Origin: Limnohabitans sp. 2KL-1
GTDB lineage: Bacteria; Pseudomonadota; Gammaproteobacteria; Burkholderiales; Burkholderiaceae_C
Direction of reading: 5' to 3'
NCBI RefSeq assembly: GCF_003063435.1
Contig: NZ_NESL01000005.1
Span: 62,001-126,000, forward strand
Length of the DNA stretch: 64,000 nucleotides
Shown here one piece after another: positions 57,116 to 64,000 of this stretch. Positions within the stretch are counted from its first letter, which is position 1. Each line of letters begins with the position of its first letter. The position numbers and the translations under genes are program-made. Below the pieces are notes generated by a model. That model worked only from the letters and a program-made list of their open reading frames with translations, did not search any database and was not told the DNA's origin.

Positions 57116-58285
57116 TCAGGCGTGCTGTTCTTTGGCCGATTGCCACTGGGCCTTGAGCCAGCGCTTGAGTTCGGCCTCGTTCTGGATACGGCGCACATCG
57201 TCGGCCAGGCTGTCTGCGGTGTGGCGCTGGTCGGCCTGAGCACGCTGCAGCGACTGGCTCAGGGCCGCCTCCTCGGCATCGGCCCGCACCGGCACACACA
57301 GTTCACGGCTCAGGCGTCTTTCCAGTTGGTCCAGGTCGTCTTCGAGCGCAGCCACCTGTTCCTTGAGCAACAAAGACATGGCGATCAGTTTGTCGTCGGC
57401 CATGCGTGCGGTGCCGGCCTTGTTTAGAGGGTTGGCCTGCGTCACCTGCATTTGCAGGCGCAGCAAAGTGGTCAGGTCGTTTTTTTCATAAGCGGCATTG
57501 ACCTCGCTCATCAAGCCCGTCTTGCGCAAACGCTCTTGTTCGTCGGGTTCGCGGTCCGGGTGCAAGGCGCTGGCCAGTTGCCGAAAAATCGTGCGGATGG
57601 CGCTTTTGGCATCGGCTTCGCGCCCCATTGCGGGGGGTACTTCGCCGTTTTCGGCCGCAGCGCTTTTCTTTTGCGCTTGTTTTTGCGCTTTTCGGGCCGC
57701 ACGCTTGGCGGCCTTGCGCTCTTCGTTGGCCTCTTGCTGGCGTTGCCACTGGCGCATGCCGGCGGCCATCATCTCGTCGGGCGTCTGGTACTGGCCGGGT
57801 TTTTCAAGGGGCTGGCCCAAAGCTTCTTCGATGCGTTCGCGCAAGCGCTGCGCCGCCTCGGCCTGTTCTTCGGCCGCTTCCTGGGTGTCCTCCTCGCTCA
57901 CGTACACATCGGCCAGCGCCTGCACTTGCGGGTCGGCCGTGGCGGCCAGTTGCTCGATCAGGCTGCGCAATTTGCCGCGGGCCATGCGTTGCTGCTGAAC
58001 CGTGAGGTCTGCCGTCTGCAGGCGTTCATGCACAAACAGCAGCAGGCTTTTGCGGTGCGCCTGCGCTTGCTGCACCGCCTCGCGCAAAGCCTGGATGTGG
58101 GCGTAACGGTGCTTGTCTGACCAAACTTCCAAGCGTTGAATCTGGCCCGAGAGCACCTCAATCCGGGCCAACAGTTCATTGAAACGCTGCTGGGCGGGGG
58201 TGAGTTTGGCTTGCGCGTCAGGCTGCAGCATCAAGGCGGAAAAAGAAAGCGCTGCGTTTGGGGGCGTTTCGGTCAAGGGGGTCAT
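57116..58285 (-). CDS. J-domain-like hypothetical protein
   Basis: 389 residues, mostly helical and highly charged. Residues of about 226-275 look like a J domain: SAIRTIFRQLASALHPDREPDEQERLR with the HPD tripeptide at 242-244. Before it lies a basic Lys/Ala/Arg/Gln helix (about 187-210), and coiled-coil segments flank it (AAEEQAEAAQRLRERIEEAL; LEDDLDQLERRLSREL). It lacks the G/F and zinc regions of DnaJ, so it would be a class C J-protein, a possible DnaK co-chaperone with an unknown client. It faces away from the radical SAM gene. Confidence 0.7.
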   Translation of the reverse strand: MTPLTETPPNAALSFSALMLQPDAQAKLTPAQQRFNELLARIEVLSGQIQRLEVWSDKHRYAHIQALREAVQQAQAHRKSLLLFVHERLQTADLTVQQQRMARGKLRSLIEQLAATADPQVQALADVYVSEEDTQEAAEEQAEAAQRLRERIEEALGQPLEKPGQYQTPDEMMAAGMRQWQRQQEANEERKAAKRAARKAQKQAQKKSAAAENGEVPPAMGREADAKSAIRTIFRQLASALHPDREPDEQERLRKTGLMSEVNAAYEKNDLTTLLRLQMQVTQANPLNKAGTARMADDKLIAMSLLLKEQVAALEDDLDQLERRLSRELCVPVRADAEEAALSQSLQRAQADQRHTADSLADDVRRIQNEAELKRWLKAQWQSAKEQHA

Positions 58286-58426
58286 CTGAAAAAAAGTCGA
58301 TCGGGCATGGGCATCTGGGGCAGCGGGATGTTAACGCCCCTGTGCGCGGTGACCCCTGCGACGAAATGCAGGTGGGTGCTGCGCCCGTTGATAATCCACC
58401 TCACCGTTTCGTAACCCGCCCGCCTG

Positions 58427-60352
58427 ATGCCCAGCCCCGCCCCCTTCAAAGTCCTGAGCCTCATCCCGCCGATGACGCAGCTCAACACGCCCTACCCGTC
58501 CACGGCCTACCTGACGGGTTTTTTGCGTTCGCGGGGTTTCGATGCGGTGCAAGAAGACTTGGCACTGGCCACGGTGCTGGCCTTGCTGAACAAAAAGGGG
58601 CTGACCGAATTGCGCGATGCGGCGCTGGCTTTACCGGTTGAAGACCGCTCGGGCCCGGTGAATTTTTTCCTCGACCACTTCAACGATTACGCCGTCAGCA
58701 TCGACCCGGTCATCGCCTTCTTGCAAGGCCGCGACAGCACGCTGAGCCACCGCATCGCAGGCCGGGGCTTTTTGCCCGAAGGCCCGCGCTTTTCGGCACT
58801 CGACGCTTATGAGGACGACGGCACAGGCGACCCGATCGGTTGGGCCTTTGGCGCCTTGGGCCAGACCGACCGTGCCCGTCACTTGGCCACGCTGTACCTG
58901 AACGATTTGGCCGATGTGTTGCGCGACGCCGTCGATGAAGGTTTTGAGTTTGTGCGCTACGCCGAGCGCCTGGCCGCCAGCCAACCCAGCTTTGACGCGC
59001 TGGCCGAAGCTTTGGCCCAGCCGCCCAATCTGATCGACACCACGCTGGAGCGGCTGGCCTTACAGGCCATAGAACGCCACCAGCCGCAGCTGGTGCTGCT
59101 GTCCGTGCCCTTCCCTGGTTCGGTCTATGCAGCCTTTCGCATCGCCCAATGCATCAAGCGCTCGCACCCGCACATCAGCATCGGCCTGGGCGGCGGCTTT
59201 GTGAACACCGAGCTGCGTGAGCTGAAAGACGCCCGCGTATTCGACCATGTGGATTTCGTGACGCTGGACGGTGGCGAGCGACCGCTGCTGAGCCTGATCG
59301 AGCACCTGCAAGGCCAGCGCAGCGCGCAGCGCCTGCAGCGCACCTTTTTGCGCAACGACGCAGGCCAGGTGCAGTACATCAACCTGCAAGAGACCGACAT
59401 CGCCTTTGAAGACGTGGGCACACCCACCTGGGATGGCCTGCCGCTGCACAAATACCTGTCTTTGCTGGACATGCTCAACCCCATGAACCGGCTGTGGAGC
59501 GACGGGCGCTGGAACAAACTCACCGTGGCGCACGGCTGCTACTGGAAGAAATGCAGTTTTTGCGACGTGAGCCTGGACTACATCAGCCGCTACGAAACCG
59601 CGCAGGCCAGCACGCTGGTGGACCGCATCGAGCAGATCGTGGCCGAAACGGGCCAGACCGGCTTTCACTTTGTGGACGAAGCCGCGCCACCCAAAGCCCT
59701 GAAAGCCTTGGCCGAGGAGCTGCTGCGCCGGGGCGTGCAAATTTCGTGGTGGGGCAACATCCGCTTTGAGAAAACCTTCACCCCCGAGCTGTGCGAGTTG
59801 CTGGCCCAAAGCGGCTGCATCGCCATGTCGGGCGGACTCGAGGTCGCGTCTGACCGTTTGCTGAGCCTCATGAAAAAAGGCGTCTCGGTCGAACAGGTGG
59901 CGCAAGTCACCAAGGGCTTTGCCGATGCGGGTGTGCTGGTGCACGCCTACCTGATGTACGGTTTTCCGACGCAAACCGTGCAAGACACCGTGGACGCGCT
60001 CGAATATGTGCGCCAGCTGTTTGAAAACGGCTGCATCCACAGCGGCTTTTTCCACCGCTTTGTCTGCACCGTTCACTCGCCTGTGGGCCTGAATCCCGAC
60101 GCTTACGGCGTGACCCTGCTGCCGCTGCCCGAAGGCACGTTTGCCAAAAACGATGTGGGCTTTGTCGACCCGACCCGCATGCCCCCGGGCGTGGACCACG
60201 ACCTGCTGGGCCAGGGCCTGAAAAAAGCCATTTACAACTTCATGCATGGGGTTGGCGTGGAGGCCGATGTGCGCCAGTGGTTTGAACTGCCCAAAGGCCA
60301 GTGCCCCAAAACCACTGTGCCGCGCCACAAGATCGCCAAAGCGCTGGGCTGA
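58427..60352 (+). CDS. B12-binding domain-type radical SAM protein
   Basis: 641 residues. The N-terminal part (about 1-250) has a cobalamin-binding-like fold (VLSLIPPMTQLNTPYPSTAYLTGFLRSRGFD; LVLLSVPFPGSVYAAFRIAQ; GLGGGFVNTELREL). The radical SAM core begins at VAHGCYWKKCSFCDVSLDYI with Cys371, Cys376 and Cys379, i.e. CX4CX2C rather than CX3CX2C. GFHFVDEAAPPKAL and GLEVASDRLLSLMKKG follow in the barrel. The substrate is unknown and the neighbours do not help. Confidence 0.82.
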   Translation: MPSPAPFKVLSLIPPMTQLNTPYPSTAYLTGFLRSRGFDAVQEDLALATVLALLNKKGLTELRDAALALPVEDRSGPVNFFLDHFNDYAVSIDPVIAFLQGRDSTLSHRIAGRGFLPEGPRFSALDAYEDDGTGDPIGWAFGALGQTDRARHLATLYLNDLADVLRDAVDEGFEFVRYAERLAASQPSFDALAEALAQPPNLIDTTLERLALQAIERHQPQLVLLSVPFPGSVYAAFRIAQCIKRSHPHISIGLGGGFVNTELRELKDARVFDHVDFVTLDGGERPLLSLIEHLQGQRSAQRLQRTFLRNDAGQVQYINLQETDIAFEDVGTPTWDGLPLHKYLSLLDMLNPMNRLWSDGRWNKLTVAHGCYWKKCSFCDVSLDYISRYETAQASTLVDRIEQIVAETGQTGFHFVDEAAPPKALKALAEELLRRGVQISWWGNIRFEKTFTPELCELLAQSGCIAMSGGLEVASDRLLSLMKKGVSVEQVAQVTKGFADAGVLVHAYLMYGFPTQTVQDTVDALEYVRQLFENGCIHSGFFHRFVCTVHSPVGLNPDAYGVTLLPLPEGTFAKNDVGFVDPTRMPPGVDHDLLGQGLKKAIYNFMHGVGVEADVRQWFELPKGQCPKTTVPRHKIAKALG

Positions 60353-60365
60353 ACGGGCTTGCATC

Positions 60366-60434
60366 GGTCGGCGGCTTCAGCCCCGACATGTTTTGTGGTC
60401 TGTCAGTATTTGTCGGAGCTGAAGCTCCGACCTA
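60366..60434. repeat. REPIN-like doublet of the GTAG family
   Basis: First unit (60366-60387): GGTCGGCGGCTTCAGCCCCG, plus strand. Second unit (60411-60434), minus strand: GTAGGTCGGAGCTTCAGC and TCCGAC. Two REPs facing each other about 23 bases apart make a REPIN. The rest of 60353-60600 holds no gene. Confidence 0.6.
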
Positions 60435-60600
60435 CGGGGAAACCGCCTGGATGCAAATCCAAACACTGCTTAAATATCAGGCACATCCCGCCAACCCAAC
60501 AGGCATGCGGGTCTCAGGGCTTGTTCATGGGCTTATCCACAGCTTGGCGCACAGTTGCCGGGGGTAAACCCCCAATGCACGAGCCCGCACACACATTCGC

Positions 60601-61230
60601 TCAGCGGCTGGCTGCCATCAAAGCGGCAAAACCAACAAAAACGCCACCCGTCACCCGGTTGAAATTTTTCAGCACATGGCTTTGCTGCAAATAACGCGAG
60701 AGCTTGTGGCCGCTGAGCGCGTAAATCAGGTACCAACTCACCTCGATCACGGTGAAGGTGCCCAGCAAGATGCCAAACTGGGGCAGCGCAGGCCACTCGG
60801 GCTGGATGAACTGCGGGAAGAACGCCGCCGAAAACACAATGGCTTTGGGGTTGCTGGCCGCCACAGCCAGGCCCTGTCGGTAAAAAGACCCGCCGCTGCG
60901 TTCGGGCAAAGACTGCACGCTGGCCCCCTCTTCAGCCGAACCGGACAAACCCGCCCTCCACAGCTTGTAGCCCAGGTAGGCCAGATAAGCCGCCCCCAGA
61001 TAACGCAAGGCATCAAACACCGCCGGAAAGCTGTGCAACAAGGCCCCCAAACCGGCCGCCGAAATGCTCATCATGCACAGCAAAGCCGTCATGCAGCCCG
61101 CCATGGTCATGACGGCGGCGCGCAGACCAAAACGTGCACCGTGGCTCATCACCAACAGCATGTTGGGCCCCGGCGTGGCCGACACCACAAAAGTCATGAC
61201 CACAAAAATCCACCACGCCTGCAAACCCAT
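60601..61230 (-). CDS. LysE/RhtB-family translocator
   Basis: 209-residue inner-membrane exporter of amino acids or small metabolites. About six hydrophobic segments; WWIFVVMTFVVSATPGPNMLLVMSHGARFGLRA is the LysE signature with the SATPGPN box, and VAASNPKAIVFSAAFFPQFI the second. ATG 61230 follows AAGG; 31 more open codons upstream lack similarity. Substrate unknown. Confidence 0.9.
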   Translation of the reverse strand: MGLQAWWIFVVMTFVVSATPGPNMLLVMSHGARFGLRAAVMTMAGCMTALLCMMSISAAGLGALLHSFPAVFDALRYLGAAYLAYLGYKLWRAGLSGSAEEGASVQSLPERSGGSFYRQGLAVAASNPKAIVFSAAFFPQFIQPEWPALPQFGILLGTFTVIEVSWYLIYALSGHKLSRYLQQSHVLKNFNRVTGGVFVGFAALMAASR

Positions 61231-61369
61231 GGAACCGCCTTGATGTTTGTTTTTTGAAAATGAGGGTCGATTGTGCCGCAGCGCACACGCGGGCAAGCAG
61301 CAGGCCGCCAGATGGACATTCATGGGTGGAAATCAACTGATTTGAGTTATTTGGTGTTAAAAACAAACC

Positions 61370-63151
61370 ATGAAATCAAGTTTTTTCAGCGCCAGCACAC
61401 CGCTTGCCATGTGGCTGACCCGATTGCCACGTTGGCTGGGTCCGTCTTTTCAAGGCGAACGGGAATGGCTGTTTTTTTCATTCCTGGCCATTTTGGGCAT
61501 CGGGTACGCCGCGTTCGCGCTGGTGGCCATGGGTCTGGGTTTTGGCGACGGGGTGGTGGTCAATGGCCTGGGCATTGTGGCCATCTTGGTGCTGGGCGGT
61601 CTGCGCCTGGCCCGCTGCAGGCTCAACCCCTTGATCTCCGCCCTGCAAGTCGTGACGCTGACACAAGCTTTTTGCATCACATGGCAAACGGGCGGCATTT
61701 ATTCGGCCACCATCAGCTGGCTGGCGCTGGCCCCACTGCCCGCACTGCTGCTGGACAGCCACCGTGCACGACTCGCAGGTATGGCGCTGGGCTGGCTGTT
61801 GATCCTGGGTCTTTACGGCTATGCCTTGTTGGGCGGCGAAATGGACTTGCAAATCTTGCCCCAAAACCTGATCCACTGGCACCTGATGATCGCGCTGGTG
61901 ATTTTTGGCATGCAACTGGCATTGCTGCAACGTGTGAGCATGGCGCGCCAACAACGCCTGCAAGGCATGCAACAACACCGCCGCAAACTGCGCCAAATTC
62001 ACAAGCAACTGCAACAGACACAACAACAAAAGGACCTGTTTGTGGCCTCGGTCAGCCACGAGTTGCGCACCCCCATGAACGCGATCATGGGACTGGCCGA
62101 CCTGATCCACCACGACAAGGGGCTGAGCCCTGATGTGCGCTCGAAAATTGAAGACATCCAGACCTCTGGCGAACACCTGCTGACCATCATCAACGACTTG
62201 CTGGACCACGCCCAAATGGAGGCAGGCCGCTTGCATGTGGTCAAGGAAGCCTTCCAGCTGCATGACACCCTCAAAATCGGTTTCCAGCTGCTCAAAAGGC
62301 GGGCCGAAACCAAACCCTTGAGCTACAGCCTGCGCATTGACCAGGATGTGCCACCCTGGATTTTGGGCGACAGCCACCGACTCACCCAGGTGCTGGTGAA
62401 CTTGCTGGGCAATGCCCTCAAATTCACAGCCCAAGGCGAGATCGAATTGCACTGCGCTTTGCAAACGGGGGACAACAGCGCCGCACCCAGCCTGCGTCTG
62501 TCCGTGCGAGACACCGGCATCGGCATCCCGACAGAGTTGCAACACCGGGTGTTTCAAAGTTTTTCTCAAGTTGACAGCTCCATTGCCAGCCGCTTTGGGG
62601 GCAACGGCCTGGGCTTGTCGATCACACGGGGTCTGGTCGAGGCCATGGGTGGCGTCATCGGCTTTGAAAGCCAAGTGGGCGTGGGCAGCACCTTTCACGT
62701 CACGCTGCCGTGCACGGTTTGCCTGCCGCCGGAAAACACACGCACGGTGGAAGAAGAAGCCAACTGCGAAAAAGCCCTGCGCATCCTGATCGCCGATGAC
62801 AACCCGATGAACCGCCAGATCGCCTCATTGCAACTGCGGCGGCACTTTCCGCAGGCCCAGATCACGGGGGTGGACAACGGTCTGAAAGCCTTTGAGGCTG
62901 TGCGCGATGGCGAACGGTTTGACGTCGTGCTGATGGACCTGCTGATGCCCGAGATGGACGGCCAAAGTGCGACCCGAAAAATCCGCAACGATCTGCCCGA
63001 ACCCCAGCGCTCGACGCCGGTGATCGCGCTCACGGCCAACGCCGACAAACAGGAATGGGCGCGCTGCATCGAAGCGGGCATGAACGAATGCATGCTCAAA
63101 CCCTTCAACCGCCTGTTGCTGGTCAAACGGGTGCTCTCTTACGTGGTCTGA
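61370..63151 (+). CDS. Hybrid sensor histidine kinase / response regulator
   Basis: 593 residues. A membrane input domain with about six hydrophobic segments (35-190), a short coiled coil (MARQQRLQGMQQHRRKLRQIHKQ), the HisKA helix with phospho-accepting His230 in SHELRTPMN, an HATPase domain (NALKFTAQG, DTGIGIP, FGGNGLGLSI) and a receiver domain with Asp523 in VLMDLLMPEMDG and the late Lys in MLKPFNR. The kinase has no cognate DNA-binding regulator next to it, so the output must be elsewhere. Confidence 0.92.
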   Translation: MKSSFFSASTPLAMWLTRLPRWLGPSFQGEREWLFFSFLAILGIGYAAFALVAMGLGFGDGVVVNGLGIVAILVLGGLRLARCRLNPLISALQVVTLTQAFCITWQTGGIYSATISWLALAPLPALLLDSHRARLAGMALGWLLILGLYGYALLGGEMDLQILPQNLIHWHLMIALVIFGMQLALLQRVSMARQQRLQGMQQHRRKLRQIHKQLQQTQQQKDLFVASVSHELRTPMNAIMGLADLIHHDKGLSPDVRSKIEDIQTSGEHLLTIINDLLDHAQMEAGRLHVVKEAFQLHDTLKIGFQLLKRRAETKPLSYSLRIDQDVPPWILGDSHRLTQVLVNLLGNALKFTAQGEIELHCALQTGDNSAAPSLRLSVRDTGIGIPTELQHRVFQSFSQVDSSIASRFGGNGLGLSITRGLVEAMGGVIGFESQVGVGSTFHVTLPCTVCLPPENTRTVEEEANCEKALRILIADDNPMNRQIASLQLRRHFPQAQITGVDNGLKAFEAVRDGERFDVVLMDLLMPEMDGQSATRKIRNDLPEPQRSTPVIALTANADKQEWARCIEAGMNECMLKPFNRLLLVKRVLSYVV

Positions 63152-63163
63152 GGCCCTTTCCCC

Positions 63164-63592
63164 ATGACATCTCCCCCTTTCACCCTGCCTCGGCTCGCTT
63201 TGGCCAGCGCGCTGCTTTTGTGCGGCCCCCATGCCACCTGGGCCGCCCCGCCGAACCTGGCTGAAGAATTGACGCTGCCGAAAATGTGCGACATCGACAC
63301 CAGCGCACCAGAACCGCGCGCGGCACCCGCAGAAGACTGCTTCGAATTCGGCGCGTCGGTGGGCGAACTGGGGCTGAACTGGCGCAAGAAATTACCCCAG
63401 CATGTGCGCTGGCTTGCCCGAAAAGACGCGCTCAGCCTGTGCCAATTGGCTCAATCGGAGCTGGGCAAACTGGTGGACAGCCGGGTGCCCGATGGTTGCG
63501 TATTTTTGGCACCGGCCGTCTGCACCATCGTCACCGCGGGCCACATCGCCCCCGTTTCGTTGAGCAACGCTGTGCGCTACTGCGTGCCCTGA
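63164..63592 (+). CDS. Small exported hypothetical protein
   Basis: 142 residues. Signal peptide: LPRLALASALLLCGPHATWA with probable cleavage after AWA-type site near residue 27. The mature part has six or so Cys (e.g. LPKMCDIDT, EDCFEFG, LCQLAQSE, PDGCVFLAPAVCTIV, YCVP), suggesting disulfides in the periplasm. I do not recognise the family. It follows the hybrid kinase after 12 bases and might be co-transcribed. Confidence 0.6.
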   Translation: MTSPPFTLPRLALASALLLCGPHATWAAPPNLAEELTLPKMCDIDTSAPEPRAAPAEDCFEFGASVGELGLNWRKKLPQHVRWLARKDALSLCQLAQSELGKLVDSRVPDGCVFLAPAVCTIVTAGHIAPVSLSNAVRYCVP

Positions 63593-63650
63593 CGCCCCAT
63601 CTCCTGCATCCAACAAGCGCACCGTGGTCCCGGCCTTCTCGCTGTCCGGC

Positions 63651-64000
63651 TCACCAGACGATGGCTTGTCCCTGGTGGTCCACAAACTGAGCGCGCCCAC
63701 TGGGCTGCAAGGCATTGAGCACCGTCAAAAGCCGCTTGGCCGCGTCATCTGGGCGCAAAGCATCGCTGCCCACAAACGGCTGGCTCAAAGCCGATTGCAC
63801 CGTGCCCGGCTGCAAGGCCGCCACCACCGCCAGCGGCCTGCGGCGGGCCACCTCGATCGCTGCGGTTTGCAGCAGCATGTTGAGTGCGGCTTTGGCGGCG
63901 CGGTAGCCGTACCAGCCGCCTTTGCGGTTGTCTTCGATGCTGCCCACCCGCGCCGACAGCTTGCCCCAAATCACCCGCTGCCCCGAGGCGAGCAAAGGCA
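63651..64000 (-). CDS. Short-chain dehydrogenase/reductase (C-terminal part, cut by window edge)
   Basis: About 116 codons of an SDR. GWYGYRAAKAALNMLLQTAAIEVARR holds the catalytic Tyr and Lys (YRAAK), LQPGTVQSALSQPF follows as in CsgA/YbbO-like cell-surface SDRs. The N-terminal cofactor domain lies beyond base 64000. The frame is open to the edge. Confidence 0.82.
   Translation of the reverse strand, partial: PLLASGQRVIWGKLSARVGSIEDNRKGGWYGYRAAKAALNMLLQTAAIEVARRRPLAVVAALQPGTVQSALSQPFVGSDALRPDDAAKRLLTVLNALQPSGRAQFVDHQGQAIVW

Overview
The window is a stretch of a GC-rich betaproteobacterial chromosome, most like Burkholderiales/Comamonadaceae (Limnohabitans- or Rhodoferax-like). This placement is inference from gene order, the PhaR repressor, the RibBX-type riboflavin fusion, an ETF-ubiquinone oxidoreductase, TRAP transport, tandem glycine riboswitches and tight ATGA-overlap operons. 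Most of it is core chromosome, with no phage, integrase, CRISPR array or intact insertion sequence. Both ends cut genes: dxr at base 1 and a short-chain dehydrogenase at base 64000.

Layout. 1-4.7 kb (minus): rpsB-tsf-pyrH-frr, then cdsA-dxr; uppS, usually between frr and cdsA, is absent and an intrinsic terminator sits there. 4.7-9.9 kb: an amidase, the NAD(P)HX repair enzyme Nnr and RNase R. 9.9-10.3 kb: two identical tRNA-Leu(CAG) genes, each with its own terminator. 10.4-12.5 kb: rimO and phaR. 12.6-16.6 kb: ribC-ribBX-ribH-nusB-aminotransferase. 16.6-19.2 kb: ybgC-tolQ-tolR-tolA without tolB/pal. 19.3-26.2 kb: dnaE, a DUF599 membrane protein, a flavodoxin-like protein, pirin and a frameshifted LysR gene. 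26.2-33.7 kb: an FAD oxidoreductase, gluQ, a VapBC-type toxin-antitoxin pair, trmB, a pseudouridine synthase and alaS with an unusual insertion. 33.8-36.6 kb: a GabD-like dehydrogenase, tRNA-Gly(CCC), an orphan ParB-like gene and a gene-free stretch holding a REP and an 82-nt hairpin.

36.6-45.6 kb carries catabolic and regulatory genes: the 3-oxoacid CoA-transferase pair with a divergent PAS-LuxR regulator, dinD, two AhpD/CMD-fold proteins, a TetR regulator facing a PF10118 protein, a thioesterase, an SDR and ETF-QO. 45.7-48.7 kb is a complete TRAP operon (dctPQM). 48.7-55.8 kb is a glycine module: a tandem glycine riboswitch ahead of gcvT-gcvH-gcvP, then a second tandem glycine riboswitch ahead of a DadA-family flavoenzyme and a GNAT. 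55.8-64 kb holds a membrane-anchored NTF2-like protein, a J-domain-like protein, a B12-type radical SAM protein, a LysE exporter, a hybrid histidine kinase and a small exported protein.

The most interesting points are the second glycine riboswitch on a DadA-family oxidoreductase, the AT-rich in-frame insertion in AlaS, the 82-nt hairpin downstream of the tRNA-Gly/ParB-like pair, three families of REP/REPIN-like repeats (one splitting gcvT from gcvH), the missing uppS and tolB-pal neighbours, a perfect 28-bp palindrome inside dinD, and a PIN toxin with Asn at an acidic active-site position.
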